Below are positions 48,796 to 59,615 of a DNA stretch of 64,000 bases, in pieces (position 1 is the stretch's first letter; each line of letters starts with the position of its first letter). Source of the DNA: Ustulina deusta (taxonomy: Eukaryota; Ascomycota; Sordariomycetes; Xylariales; Xylariaceae); the NCBI GenBank assembly GCA_023159155.1, contig JAJNNX010000035.1, positions 62,001 through 126,000 of the forward strand, read 5' to 3'. The notes under the pieces were generated by a model. It ran no database searches and had not been told where the DNA came from. It saw nothing but the letters and a program-made list of their open reading frames with translations. Both the position numbers and the translations under genes were made by a program.

Positions 48796-51700
48796 CTAAT
48801 GTGTCACCACCCGTACCGCCTGTAAAATTAAACCGAAGAACAGGCCTCGAGCGACTTCTTCAATCTGTAGGCAGTCAAAAACACGGCCCAGTGCTTCGTT
48901 AGTGGCTGACTGGCCCATAATCCCCATAAGCGCAGCAGGAACGCTGCTCTGGATGAACAGCTTCCGCGCCTTTTCTCGAAGCTCCTCTTTTTCTGTGGCA
49001 GTGAGGTCTGCTGGCCACGCCTTGCGCTCCTCTTCTGTGGGTAGCGAGTTTTCTCGAAGCTTGCGAATGTGTGCGGCGAGACCATCGTCCGACGTGTTGG
49101 CATCGAGCAGTGAGCTCTGAATTAGTGATTGAATAGATATTAGGGACGGGTTGCCGGGTCGAAGTAGGAAGGACTTCGCCGCCGTGAGCAGTGTCCTCCT
49201 AATATTCCAGGCTGAAGACAAAGTATAAAGCTCAGTTATAACTGCGAATAGAAGCTCAATCGCTACCCGCGTTTCTTGTTCAGAAAGTGGCGGGAAGTGT
49301 TTAACAAGTCGCCTCCCAGTACCGTTCGTTTGCAACGGCCTTGCCTGTTGGTCTAGAGACGTGCGGATTGGAGAGGTAAACGAGTTGCTAAATTTCGGAT
49401 AACCATCCATACTAAGCCGTGTACTCGTTGGAGAGCCGTAATCGTCAGTTATCTCGTTGGGTGGAGGTGGTAACTTCAAGTTACTGAGGCTAACTTCCGA
49501 GGGCGATCGTAAAGGTGAACGTAATGCAGCGGCACTCGAAGCCCGACTATGCACACGGCTGCTGGCCGCGCTCACAGACGATTTTCGTTCCCATCTATCA
49601 GCCCTGGCCGGATGTAGAGTACTATCAAGATCCAAGTCTGTTTGTGAACTGTGGCGTCGATCCATTGGGGGAATTTTGCTAGGTTGCACAGAGACTATAG
49701 AGGATCTCTGGCTATCCAGGCTGTCCCTAGACATTTTTGACCCATTAATCGCTGGAGTGGTATCCATTCTCGGGAGAACGGGCAACGATACCGGTCGGGT
49801 ACTACTTGGGCTACGTGAACCGCTCCCTTGTGTGGTTTGAATTTGCTGTAAAGAGGCATTCGTAGATTTCTTCGGGCCAAGCCCAATGTTGCCAAAAACT
49901 CCAGTCACTCCACCCATGACCACTTTACCGCCGTCAAGAGCTCCTTTCGGGGCGTTTTGAATGACATCCAGCATTCCCTTGCCCATAGACTCGAAAGAAA
50001 AACCACGATTGACGCCCATTTTAGGATCTTGGCCCTTGTCAAGAAAGCGTTTCATGGCTTCAGACTCAGCCAAAGACTTTTCGCCACAAGCATTTCGCAT
50101 ATATCTCTCTAATTCACCTCGTAATGATGGCCTCGTATGCAATCTCCAGCTTGGAAATAGTGAATGCGCCTCTAGGAATGCCGTTGCGCCTGAAATGTTT
50201 GCTATCCGTCGCAGACTCTCATGGAGACCTTCGAACTGCGTATAGGTTCTCATGACCATCCAACCGGAATAATGCGAAGATGATGGTTCAATCTGCAAGA
50301 GATATTCCCAGGTTGGTTTGCTTCGTAACCGACTATTGTCTGTCGTTGCATCGTCGTGAATAGTGATAGAAGCATTGTGTATCGTGAGAGGGGGCGGCCC
50401 AGAAGACCTGCTATCTTCCCCTTCTTCGTCCTTAGCTAGCGGAACCAGCTGATCGAAATTCGTAAACCGTTGAGCCGAAGCGGGTTCCTGGTTACTAACT
50501 GGCGGCGCAGCTTGATTCAAGGAGTCGGCGAACGACCTGGGAGAAATTGGAGAATTCGATTTGTATTGAGCAGCGTCCGTCTCGCCTGTTTGCAATGAAT
50601 CAGGCCCCAAGTCGGAGCGGATAATTGACGGGTCCGATGCCTCTCCTGAGACATCGTTCAGGCTATTTTTCATACCCAAGTCTCGTTCATCGTTTCCTTT
50701 GGAAATGTTTCGGATATTGGAAACTTCGCTGGTGGTTGGCTGTGATGCAGGTGTTGTGCTGTCAGCTTCCGCGATCATTTCATTAAGTCTTCTCATTTCT
50801 TCCGTGGCTTTCTCCATCTCTTCATCCGCCTTTGATAGCTTCTTTTTATGAACCATGTATGAGTTGCGGTTACCCCTTGATAGACCGATGTTTCCCACGT
50901 TTCCATCTACATCGCCGAATGCTTTCTGGTCCTGTATAGCCTCGTCAATAGCTTGAGAAAGGTCGGTTTCTCCTGATTCTAGCAGATAAACAATCCAACC
51001 ATTGATCCATTCCGCCTTGGAACAGGTCTGCAAAGTGCCTTCAAGAATGATGGTTGATAGGATTTCTCTTAGAAAAGCTCTAGCAGGATCACAATCGAAT
51101 GTCGACTTTTCCAAGAAGCTAAGCAGGTCCTCCGCAACCACCTTGAATTTTGCTCCTTGCTGTCGTTGGTTGAGGAGATTTGACAGTGGTGCTTCGGTAT
51201 GAGTGGCCAAGTAGTTGTAGATTGCATCGGCGGCGGTCATATGGGTGTCAGCCGGAAGTTCGGTATATGCAGCTGCCATCTCGGAGAAAAAGACAATGAT
51301 GATGGAACAGGAATGAGTGACAAAGTCAACAAAGGCATCGGCGGGTCGCTTGCGTCTCAGCCTATTGGAAAAGCTCAGGAGAAATTGTGTGAAGACTCTG
51401 CGACACGCGAGAGGGAACGACTTATCCGAAGGAACGATTGGGCCGTACCACCAGTCAACATAGTCCCGAATAACTGCGTCGACCAACTCATATAAGGCAT
51501 CCCGTGTTTCAGGCTGGAAATCGTCGAGGCTTTGTGCAATTGCCATGGAATCTTTCTGCTCATCTTGTTGGAGCTTGAACGCCGGGTCGCCGTACGTATT
51601 CTCGAGGAGGCGGTTTAAGAAGGCATGCCCGTTTCCTCCTCGAACAGCCCGCTCCCCTTCGGGATGTTGTGATTCCCATGTGATAAACAATGCGATACCG

Positions 51701-52008
51701 ACAAAAGCCCCAATCAGCAGCAGCCCTATCCGGCCCAGGACGAAGTATGTCGTGGCAGCAAGCGCCGCAGCAATCGCGCCAAGCGTGGCTGGTGTTGCGG
51801 TCGAGAGAAACAGGAATATTTTGGTCGTGATATCGTCATCTTGACCAGCGGAAGACCTAACCGGGCTTTTCGCCAGGTCCGTCGGTAAGGTTGGTGGCTC
51901 TGTGGGCACATAGTCGGAACTTGGGGTGGTAAGATTCGCATCCGGGAGGGCGTGGCTTTGAGACTCGGCGGGCAAGCCGCCTGACGGCTTGCGCCCGACG
52001 TCGGTCAT
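48796..52008 (-). CDS. PXA-PX-nexin-C sorting nexin (Mdm1/SNX19-like membrane protein)
   Basis: Intronless, 1,070 aa from the ATG at 52008 (MTDVGRKPSGG); the frame extends about 20 codons upstream but without an ATG, and CTCCAATGACC is a reasonable initiation context. Residues about 60-112 form a two-span hydrophobic hairpin. A PXA domain follows (about 130-345, with NRLLENTYGDPAF and VIRDYVDWWYGP), then a charged linker, a PX phosphoinositide-binding domain (about 540-655, WEYLLQI, RTYTQFEGLHESL, LFPSWRL) and a nexin C domain (about 905-1060). Proteins of this layout sit at ER/vacuole or endosome contacts and bind phosphoinositides. I see no RGS domain, so it differs from full Mdm1/SNX13. 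It is divergent to the PC4 gene, sharing an 860-bp promoter region. Confidence 0.87.
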   Translation of the reverse strand: MTDVGRKPSGGLPAESQSHALPDANLTTPSSDYVPTEPPTLPTDLAKSPVRSSAGQDDDITTKIFLFLSTATPATLGAIAAALAATTYFVLGRIGLLLIGAFVGIALFITWESQHPEGERAVRGGNGHAFLNRLLENTYGDPAFKLQQDEQKDSMAIAQSLDDFQPETRDALYELVDAVIRDYVDWWYGPIVPSDKSFPLACRRVFTQFLLSFSNRLRRKRPADAFVDFVTHSCSIIIVFFSEMAAAYTELPADTHMTAADAIYNYLATHTEAPLSNLLNQRQQGAKFKVVAEDLLSFLEKSTFDCDPARAFLREILSTIILEGTLQTCSKAEWINGWIVYLLESGETDLSQAIDEAIQDQKAFGDVDGNVGNIGLSRGNRNSYMVHKKKLSKADEEMEKATEEMRRLNEMIAEADSTTPASQPTTSEVSNIRNISKGNDERDLGMKNSLNDVSGEASDPSIIRSDLGPDSLQTGETDAAQYKSNSPISPRSFADSLNQAAPPVSNQEPASAQRFTNFDQLVPLAKDEEGEDSRSSGPPPLTIHNASITIHDDATTDNSRLRSKPTWEYLLQIEPSSSHYSGWMVMRTYTQFEGLHESLRRIANISGATAFLEAHSLFPSWRLHTRPSLRGELERYMRNACGEKSLAESEAMKRFLDKGQDPKMGVNRGFSFESMGKGMLDVIQNAPKGALDGGKVVMGGVTGVFGNIGLGPKKSTNASLQQIQTTQGSGSRSPSSTRPVSLPVLPRMDTTPAINGSKMSRDSLDSQRSSIVSVQPSKIPPMDRRHSSQTDLDLDSTLHPARADRWERKSSVSAASSRVHSRASSAAALRSPLRSPSEVSLSNLKLPPPPNEITDDYGSPTSTRLSMDGYPKFSNSFTSPIRTSLDQQARPLQTNGTGRRLVKHFPPLSEQETRVAIELLFAVITELYTLSSAWNIRRTLLTAAKSFLLRPGNPSLISIQSLIQSSLLDANTSDDGLAAHIRKLRENSLPTEEERKAWPADLTATEKEELREKARKLFIQSSVPAALMGIMGQSATNEALGRVFDCLQIEEVARGLFFGLILQAVRVVTH

Positions 52009-52872
52009 TGGAGGCCGCAAGTTGATATCGTCGAAAGGGTTGCGTTTGGGGAAGGCGTAGACAGAAATCAAGGCCGTGACATGTCAAGGACTGGTTGAGG
52101 TTGACAACCTGGACACATTAAAAATGGATAGAGACAACTTCAAGTTGCACGCCAAATACAGACACATGTACATGAAAAATGCAGGCTTTGGACGGGAATT
52201 GAATTCGCTTGACTTTTGCAACTTATGGACGATATATGAACGAATGTAAGATGTCAGAGACAGGAGAGGAAACTGAAAAGAAATTGAAACAATGGTGTCG
52301 TCTCTCACCTGCGGGATTGAAGAAGCCAAAAGCACTAACACGGGGAGTGAATCTAGTGTAAGACGATGAAGCCTGCCTACCTTAGGTAGGGTACCTACTT
52401 CATGTCCCCCTTAATTGGCCCAACTTTAATGGGCAATTAGTGGAGTGGGTGCCGTCTCGACCCTCGAGGTGCCGGGCTTAGCACCTGGTTCGAACCTTGT
52501 CGCCCCGACAGGAAAACAGTGGGTACCTAGGAGGAAGTAACTACCTAGCCTTAGGCTAGTGACTACCCTAGGCTAGGTTACTACCTACTTAGGTAGGCGC
52601 ATTCCCCCCAGGACAGAACCCAGGAGACGCTAATATAGGACATGACTAAAAATTGCCTGGGTCCAAGGCCAGGCTGCAAAAGTCGCGTCTTCAAGTCTCT
52701 TTTCGGAAGCCATCAAGATTAACCTGACTTGAACGCGTCGACCCCACACTCACATTCCTGGGGATCTCGGAAACGAACCTATATTATTTTTTTTTGAAAG
52801 TCATACAATTCCTCTCAACTCGACCGTGTAACTCATCATCCTCCACTTCACCCTCATCCACGCCACGCCAAG
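52009..52872. other. Divergent promoter region with TACCTA/CTAGG palindromic clusters
   Basis: Between 52375 and 52600 there are repeated CTACCTAGCC, CCTAGGCTAGG and CTACTTAGGTAG words that can pair with each other. The GGTTCGAACC near 52490 looks like a B box, but its T-stem does not pair. A T9 run lies at about 52788-52796, before the PC4 leader. Confidence 0.5.
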
Positions 52873-53572
52873 ATGGGCCGACTTTCCAAAAAGCGCCATG
52901 TCGAAGAAGACGCGGCCTCCAGTGACGCAGAGGCTGCCCAGCCAAGCAAGAAAGCTAAGACCAAGACAAAAGCCGAAGCTAATCCAGGCAAAGACGATGA
53001 GGGCAACTCGTTCTGGCCTGTATGTATCTCTCGTCCTTCCGACCTTCCGACCTTTCGAGTCGCGGGTTTCCTTCGTTTGGTTATTGACAGCCGGTAGCTC
53101 AGCGCCACTCGAAGAGTCGTGATTCAAAACTTCAAGGGCAAGAATTACATCAACGTCCGAGAATACTACTCCGATCCTAATGGAGAGCTGAAGCCGACAA
53201 AGAAGGTTTGTCTCATCCATCGCCATGACAATCTCAGCGGGCGTAGTCGGGGTACCTGAGATTGGCGCACATGCTGCCCCCTTACCAGATAGTGAACGAA
53301 AGAACGTGTCCCGGTCAGGGTCGAGGCTAACTCTGAGCACGCAGGGCATCATGCTGACCCTCGAGCAATACAATGACCTTCTCACTGCCATTCCTGCCAT
53401 CAATGCCGAGCTCCAGTCGAAAGGACACAGTGTACCCGACAACTTCGCGACAGCTCCCAACGCTCCCGCTGCCAAGTCGACAGCCAAGTCCCCATCCAAG
53501 GAGCAGAAGAGGAAGAAAAAGAAAATGAATATTGAGGCTACCAGTGACGAGGAAGAGGCCGGGTCGGATTAG
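52873..53572 (+). CDS. SUB1: Transcriptional coactivator PC4/p15 (Sub1 family)
   Basis: Three exons, 52873-53019, 53098-53205 and 53345-53572, give 160 aa; all introns are phase 0 (donors GTATGT and GTTTGT, acceptors GGTAG and CGCAG). The N-terminus is Lys/Glu-rich with nuclear-type basic clusters (MGRLSKKRH, KKAKTKTK). The PC4 single-strand DNA-binding core is split across the exons: RRVVIQNFKGKNYINVREYY, then GELKPTKK, then GIMLTLEQYNDLL, exactly the PC4 order. The tail is basic (KEQKRKKKKMN) then acidic (SDEEEAGSD). The family binds single-stranded DNA and assists RNA polymerase II initiation and reinitiation; it is nuclear. The long minus-strand frame across the gene (52801-53499) is a shadow. 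It diverges from the sorting nexin gene. Confidence 0.94.
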
Positions 53573-54732
53573 AGATTCCATTCTCAGGAAAGTTGTAAAT
53601 ACTCGGCGTATTCCTATCGTCGTATGATCTTGAGAAGGACCCTCGACTAGGTACCTACATGTGGTGTACCCCATGACACCTGCACGATAATGATTTTGGG
53701 TTCCTTGGGCGTTACTGGTTGGCTCTGGCTTTTCATTGCAAGTTTGGTTAGGTGCAGGATTCAGGACCACCGTGAAGAAGGAGGAATGCAAGTTGTGACA
53801 TCATGTAGAGCCCGTTGGCCACGACTGTCGTCTTGTGGCTATTGCCCTGCCAACGATGGTGATCGCAATTGATACCCATCGTTTTGTTCATCTTGATATA
53901 TGAAAAAAAAAACTTGCGTTCCAATGATGTGATGTCTTGGCTGCACTATTAGTGCAAAGCATTTAGGGTACCCTCCATTCTAATAACGAACAACAATCCG
54001 TAACCACTGCGGACGAACTTACAAGGTGCGACTCTTTGTGTCATAGATCCAATCAGCTCAGAGGTGTCAACATCCGAGTTCATTTTTCGAGTCCAGCCCA
54101 TCCAATATATCAGGCTATTGAAACATACCAGCGTGAAGGGGGGCCAGGCTTCCGAACAGCCTTAACCCGCGACTAGCAACACAGAAAGAAGGTAGGAAGA
54201 AAGCATAATATACACATCAACGGTCCAAAAGACAACATAGTACCTCAGGGCGTCAACGTCGGAACGCCGGGGGTATATGATACAAAAAGTATATTTCATT
54301 TGCTCATTAATCAAAACATATGAATCACCACCCTATAAAGATATATGTGCTGCAATTAGGTGGATATGGATGATTGATGTTATGCTATAGCAAGCTTAAG
54401 ATTTTGGGATTGCATAACCGCTCGTCGATTTTGCTCAGGTCGGCTCGGGATATCCCAGTCTATCTACTCACTGCAACGTCGAACTCATAGAGGGTGAGCC
54501 GTCAGTGTTTCCGAAGTCCACAAATTAGTCAGACGGGTTAATAGGGTTATTATCTCGCTAGCAGGTTGGAGTGGGAACTAGCATGGTACTCTAGAAGCAA
54601 ATGCACACTGAATCCATGGACAAGAAACCCCCCATGTTTTGAATAGCGTTGAGGAGCGTTGAACCATTTCACAAGTGGTATGACTAACAAAAGTTCAACT
54701 CCGCTCAAAGCGAAAGGCTGAATATCTAGTAA
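53573..54732. other. Intergenic, nothing recognised
   Basis: About 1.1 kb of normal composition. Antisense and sense frames near 53600-53870 have no domain. No RNA gene or repeat found. Confidence 0.45.
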
Positions 54733-55165
54733 TTATCGGGCCAGAACTAATTCGATCCAGCGACGCTTCTCGTCTTCTCGGCTGAGAAGGACCTGGAAGC
54801 CTCGGAATCCTGACTTCAACACGCAACGTTGACATCTCTCCAGTTGGATCCGCCGCTTGATGATGTCATCTAGCCAAGACATCTTCCAGGTCATAGTGAT
54901 GATCAAAAATCTGATGGCGGGGACTCCGCAACTTAGGTCCGCCAAGGCAAGAAAAGACGACGCCAGCCCAGGTGTAGACATGCATCATGTTCCTAACCGG
55001 TAGGCTCTTCTCTCGATTGCCGGACTGGTTGATGTAGAGTGTATCTACCCAAATATGTTTGACACCCAAGCGGCGGAGTCTTTGTGGCGCTGATTCAAGA
55101 TTAGCCGTCACGGCAACCATGATCCTGGCTGTGATTCCAGTGATGGAGTTATCTAATGCTGGAAT
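54733..55165 (-). pseudogene. HET (heterokaryon incompatibility) domain fragment
   Basis: Minus-strand frame from about 55165 reads VTANLESAPQRLRRLGVKHI-W-V-D-T-L-Y-I-N-Q, then EKSLPVRNMMHVYTWAG and V-F-S-C-L-G, the core of the fungal HET domain (usual pattern W-V-D-A-x-C-I-N-Q ... V..M..IY..A..V..WLG). After that the frame is lost, and a second frame to 54733 contains KRRWIELVLAR, similar to the later '..RRW..QE' HET motif. It is short, with no N-terminal start and no C-terminal part, so it is a remnant. HET genes trigger cell death on fusion of unlike strains; this copy should not. Confidence 0.6.
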
Positions 55166-55587
55166 ACCTTAATTTGAAAATATATAATGCAAATGTAAAG
55201 TTAAAGAAATTAAGGGCACGATTCTTTTATTGTTGCCCGCAAGACCCCTTGAGACAAAACGAGTTCTAATGCTAAAGCTCCCTGCAGCCATTTATGTCCA
55301 AAAAAAATCTATTAATAGGTACATTGTGTACGTATCTGCCGTCGCTTTACTTCTCAAGTCGCTCGGTACTAGAACAGAAAACCTTCCAAGTCATCGCCCT
55401 GAGGAATTGACTGTGGGTTAGTTTAGGGCGTAATCACTACGCAAAAAAGCAGGATATTGAGCTCGAATGGAGATGTGTTAGTAGGTAAGACACAACTGCG
55501 CACACCTCCCAGTTTCGGGCTGTCGGATCTCAACATCTACGTCTTCATCTAAATCTGCATTTACATGAGCGATATCGAGTCCTCATC
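55166..55587. other. Intergenic, nothing recognised
   Basis: Slightly AT-rich, no RIP signature, no convincing gene. Confidence 0.4.
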
Positions 55588-56460
55588 ATGACCGAAAACG
55601 TCATTGCTGAGCATCTCGAGCAGGAGAGAACCCTGCCAGTGAAAACGCCACAGAATTACCTCCCCGCATTCCCGGTCTACAGCGCCCGCTACAATCCTGT
55701 CCACTGCCCTAGCACAACAGCATACAAGCAGCGGGCTATGGAAAGTGGATTTCAACAGTGGTGGGACGTGCGCTCGATCCCTAACAACAATCACAAGGCT
55801 GGTTCATCGAGGTCTTCTTTCCGACTGTGGACAGGATAGAAACAGCATTTACTAGCAACGAGGTAGCCGAGATCACGGCCACCGGGGCAACATGCGAGAC
55901 CGGCTGCCGGCATCACAAGTAGATCGCCGAGATGGCTATAAAGCAGGCTGGAAGGCGAAGGAACGGGATTCAAACAGCATGAAGCGCCGAATTCGTGTCC
56001 CCAGCACCGCGAACTTAGCCGTCATCCTCTCCGGTCAGGACTGGGAGACACGTACCCCGCGGAGCGCGAGCTGTATCTCGACGAAATGCACCCCGTGCTG
56101 ACGAAGGGGATGGACTTCCTTTGTGACAGCGGCCACGAGGTCGGGTGGTACAGCTATCGACTCATGAACATCGTGGACACGGAAACGGGGAAGGGGGACT
56201 GCGACCGCACCTTCGGGCTCCCCTATTTCGACGAGCTTGCGTCGTTGGAGCGCTGGAGCAAAAGTCACCCCACACACCTTGCCATATTCGGGGGTTTCTT
56301 CCGGTACCTTGGGAAACTGGAGGATAATGTCGCGCTGCGCTTGTCTCGCGTGTTGTAGCCCGAGCGGCAGCTTTTTGAATATATTGGCTATCATGCTGCC
56401 ACGGGCATGCTGGCTGCTGTGAGTAGAAATCTGGGGCTGGCGAAAATACCTACTGTTTAG
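55588..56460 (+). pseudogene. Broken aldoxime dehydratase (phenylacetaldoxime dehydratase family)
   Basis: A full-length but damaged gene. From the ATG at 55588 it reads EHLEQERTLPVKTPQNYLPA and FPVYSARY, the family N-terminus. Near 55797 a one-base shift moves to the frame reading GWFIEVFFPTVDRIE and SNEVAEITATGAT. A second shift near 55890 gives MRDRLPASQVD. A third near 56040 leads from ILSGQDW to GDTYPAERELYLDEM, then FGLPYFDELASLERWSKSHP and THLAIFGGFFRYLGKL. A TAG at 56356 lies before the conserved tail QLFEYIGYHAATGMLAAV. Intact enzymes are haem proteins dehydrating aldoximes to nitriles, often beside nitrilase genes; none is seen here. Changes are indels, not RIP-type. Confidence 0.82.
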
Positions 56461-56792
56461 ACAGGAAAGATAATTATTCTAAATCCTTTATATCATATCT
56501 TTCTACTTTACTTGGAAAGCTGAAAACAACGGCTAGGTAATTTCCACCTCACACTTTCTAGTCTCAATACAAAAACATTTTGTCCACCTTTTCACCTTAA
56601 GATCAACATGCCATCACTCCTGTGCCGGGGCCATTGGATAAATATCGCTCATTCTTTCAATAACGTTTATCATAACACGAGCAAGTATAAGCGGTTAACG
56701 GCCGTCTCTGAACATGAAATTCGATTATTCTGTTACTTTACCGCTCAAGGTTAATAAGGCACTATGTTCAATCTACAGTTATAGACTTGGAG
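56461..56792. other. Intergenic, possible leader of a small gene
   Basis: An ATG at 56609 opens about 48 codons (starting MPSLLCRGHW) with no recognisable domain. Otherwise nothing seen. Confidence 0.35.
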
Positions 56793-57279
56793 ATGGTGTG
56801 GCTTTTCGGTAAGTTCCCTTAAGATCAAAAACTCATTTCTAGTTGCAATCGATCCTTTAGGGATCTTGGGGTGTCTACTCCCAGATCTTAGATATATGAT
56901 ATACGACCTTATATCTCTATCTAAATATTACGAACTCGCTCTTGGCTACACTCCAGATCACCTCGGCGATATTCTGGGTATGCGAAGACGAAAGCCAGAA
57001 CAGATCCTATTCTCGAGTTCCTTTTCAGTCCCAAAATTTGCCCCTGGATATCGGGAGATGAGGCAGTGTGCCATGCAAAAATACCGATTCGTATGGTGCA
57101 ACTTCGTGATGCCAGTACCCAATTACGACCTTACAAAACAACCCATAATATTTAGGATCGGATTTTTCGACCCTAAAAATGATGCTATTGACATAGATCT
57201 CTGTCCTATTCGAGAAGTGCGTTATTCCATCACGGAGTTGGAAAAAAAAAATCTATATTTTCGCCCCAAAAGAATCTGA
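56793..57279 (+). CDS. Small hypothetical protein, possible 2EXR/F-box-like fragment
   Basis: A tentative model: a 16-nt first exon 56793-56808 (ATG GTG TGG CTT TTC G) with a GTAAGT donor and a CTTTAG acceptor, joined in frame to 56861-57279. The second exon frame has no ATG of its own near its start, which is why a splice is proposed. The start reads F-G-I-L-G-C-L-L-P-D-L-R-Y-M-I-Y-D-L-I, resembling the 'LP.ELR..I(W/Y)' opening of fungal 2EXR/F-box-like proteins. The rest of the 144 aa has no domain I recognise. It could be the truncated end of a larger gene cut off near the DNA transposon 185 bp downstream. Confidence 0.35.
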
Positions 57280-57464
57280 TATATGGGAAAGGATCTGGAA
57301 ACCAGATTGCCCCGAAACAACATCCGAAAGCCACCTTGGTTGTTGGAAACCTATCGCCTAGCAATTTGCACTCAGGAACTGAGCAGACTCTGCCTAACAC
57401 TGGGTCCTTTTACCCTGGGACTAATCTCCCAATTGTAACTATCAAGGCTGGAATATTGGACATA

Positions 57465-57506
57465 AGCTAACACCCCCCCTTGCGAACCACCCCATCGCGA
57501 CCCAGC
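57465..57506 (+). repeat. Left terminal inverted repeat
   Basis: 42 bp, unmutated, exact reverse complement of 59352-59393, including a run of seven C. Confidence 0.93.
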
Positions 57507-59351
57507 CACCAAAATAGCCACCCACCAACTTTCGAAGCCATTATTTATAGCACAACATAGTATTTATAGCCAACCTTAGTGTTTTTATTAAATATTAAAA
57601 CGTTCTAACCTTAATTATATTTTTAGTTTTTATTTTTTCTGCTTCTAGTATGTCCTTATCTTTAGCTTTATTTATATATAGTGTTCGCTATTGCAATTTT
57701 TGTTTAACTTGCCGTACATAGGTTATACAAATAAAACAATAACTAAATAATAATTTGATTAACTTGCGCTTTAATATAGTCTTTTTAGCTAGTTTAACTT
57801 TTAATAACTTAATATATATTTTTAAAATTATAATTTTTTTAGCTTTCTAATTAAAAGTTTTACTAGCTTTTATAAAAAATAGCCTTTATAATAAATTATT
57901 AAAAAAAAATAGTACTTAGCTAATTTCTAAGTTATATATTATAAATTTTAGCTTTTTATAAATATTATAATTTTTATTTAGCTTAGTTTAAACTAATATT
58001 TAAATATTTTAAATTAATTAATTAATATAAATATTAATTAAACTTTATAAATAATATTTTTATTTTTAAATATAATATATTTTAAAAATAATAATAATTA
58101 AATATTTTTTAGTTATATTTTAGTTATTATTTATATTTTTTGAATAGTTTTTAATAATAAAATAATATTATAAGTTTATTTATATACTATAATTATATTT
58201 TTTTTAAAAATATAATATTAAAATAGTTTTTAAATATTTTTTTAATTTTATTTTTAAACTTTTTTTTTAATAAATTAAAAACTTTAATATTTAATATTTA
58301 TATAATATAGCTATAATATAATTTATAAAAAATAAGCTATATTTTATTTAAAAAATAAAACTATAAAAAATTATTATTTATATATAAATTATAATTATTA
58401 TATATTAATATAACTTATATATTATTAAAATAGCTTTAAATAAATAAAATAAAAATATTAATAAGCTAATTAATAATAATAAAATTATAAGTTTATTTAT
58501 TAAGTAAAGTTTTAAACTACTAATCTTTAAATAAATTATAATTTATATTTAGAAACTATTAATTTTAAATATTAATTTTTTTAAAAATAAGCAATAATAA
58601 TAAAACAATATTTTTATTACTAATATATTTAAAAAATATTATTTATTTGCTTTTTTTAACGTTTTTTTTTAAAGTTATATATATTAAAGCTTTATAAATA
58701 ATTTAATAATTTTTTTTTACGTTTTAACTAATGCTTATTTTATTAGTATTAAAAAATTGTTCTAAAAATATATTTATTAGTTTAAAAGTTTTAAAATATT
58801 TAAAAAATAGTTTAATATTAGCTATAATTGTTTTATTAATATATAAATAGCTAATAAATATTAATTTAGCAGTTTTTAATTTAAGATTATAAAAAAAATA
58901 TATATATATTATATACTATAATTTTTTAAATATTTTAGAGTTTTTAAAAACTAATAATATATGTTTAGTTATATATTTAAATTTAACTATTAAAAATATA
59001 AAGCTTAGTTTAACTTAATTTATAGCTTAATTAGCTAGTTTAGTTTTAAAATATATAAATAAGATCTAAAAGTATTAATATAATTATTTTTTAGTTAAAA
59101 TGCTATTAAAATAGCAGTATATATATAACTAGTTAATACTTTATTAAATAGCTGTTTATTTTTATAAAGTACTAAGTTAAGCAGTACGAACTATAGCTGC
59201 TATACGTTATTAGTTGCTATATAAAAGCATTACAATAAAAAAGAGTTAATTCTAAAAAAAATAAAAATAAAAAAAAAACATAAAAACTAAACGCGGTCGC
59301 GTTATTTAACAATTTTTAATTGAGGTGGTTGGGGTCAGTAGCGCGTTTTTA

Positions 59352-59393
59352 GCTGGGTCGCGATGGGGTGGTTCGCAAGGGGGGGTGTTAGCT
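59352..59393 (-). repeat. Right terminal inverted repeat
   Basis: 42 bp, unmutated, exact partner of the left repeat; followed by TA. Confidence 0.93.
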
Positions 59394-59395
59394 TA

Positions 59396-59615
59396 CAAAT
59401 GGCCAAACGAGAAAAAGGAGAAGAAAAGAGAAGAAAAGGTTCTCGAACCAATAATCAGCCCTGGAGATCGTTGCCCTTGACAGTGTTAGAAACAGGTGTT
59501 TGGAATAGGTCGGATTTACGACTGGATCTGAACCCCTTCAAGCGATGGACCCAGTGATAATACTCCCAACTAGACTCGCTTACTTCTGACAGAGAGTATT
59601 CGTTGTCGTCCAAGT
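59396..59615. other. Short spacer between transposon and ankyrin gene
   Basis: Non-RIP sequence with a purine-rich stretch at 59410-59440; no gene recognised. Confidence 0.4.

Larger units (their letters stand above)
57465..59393 (-). mobile_element. Fot1/pogo-like Tc1-mariner DNA transposon, RIP-mutated inside
   Basis: 1,929 bp flanked by TA at 57463-57464 and 59394-59395, the target duplication of this superfamily. The ends are perfect 42-bp inverted repeats (57465-57506 and 59352-59393), beginning AGCTAACACCCCCCC. Size and repeat length are very close to Fot1-type elements (about 1.9 kb, about 44-bp repeats, from memory). The interior is AT-converted with no open frame. On the minus strand near 57780-57600 a Lys/Glu-rich helical tail can be read, like the C-terminus of these transposases, so the coding strand is probably minus. 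Confidence 0.85.

Noticed and set aside
52440..52510. Possible tRNA around GGTTCGAACC
   Set aside because: The T-stem does not pair and there is no A box or acceptor stem.
52801..53499. 232-codon minus-strand open frame
   Set aside because: It covers the PC4 exons and introns in antisense; the spliced plus-strand PC4 product is convincing.
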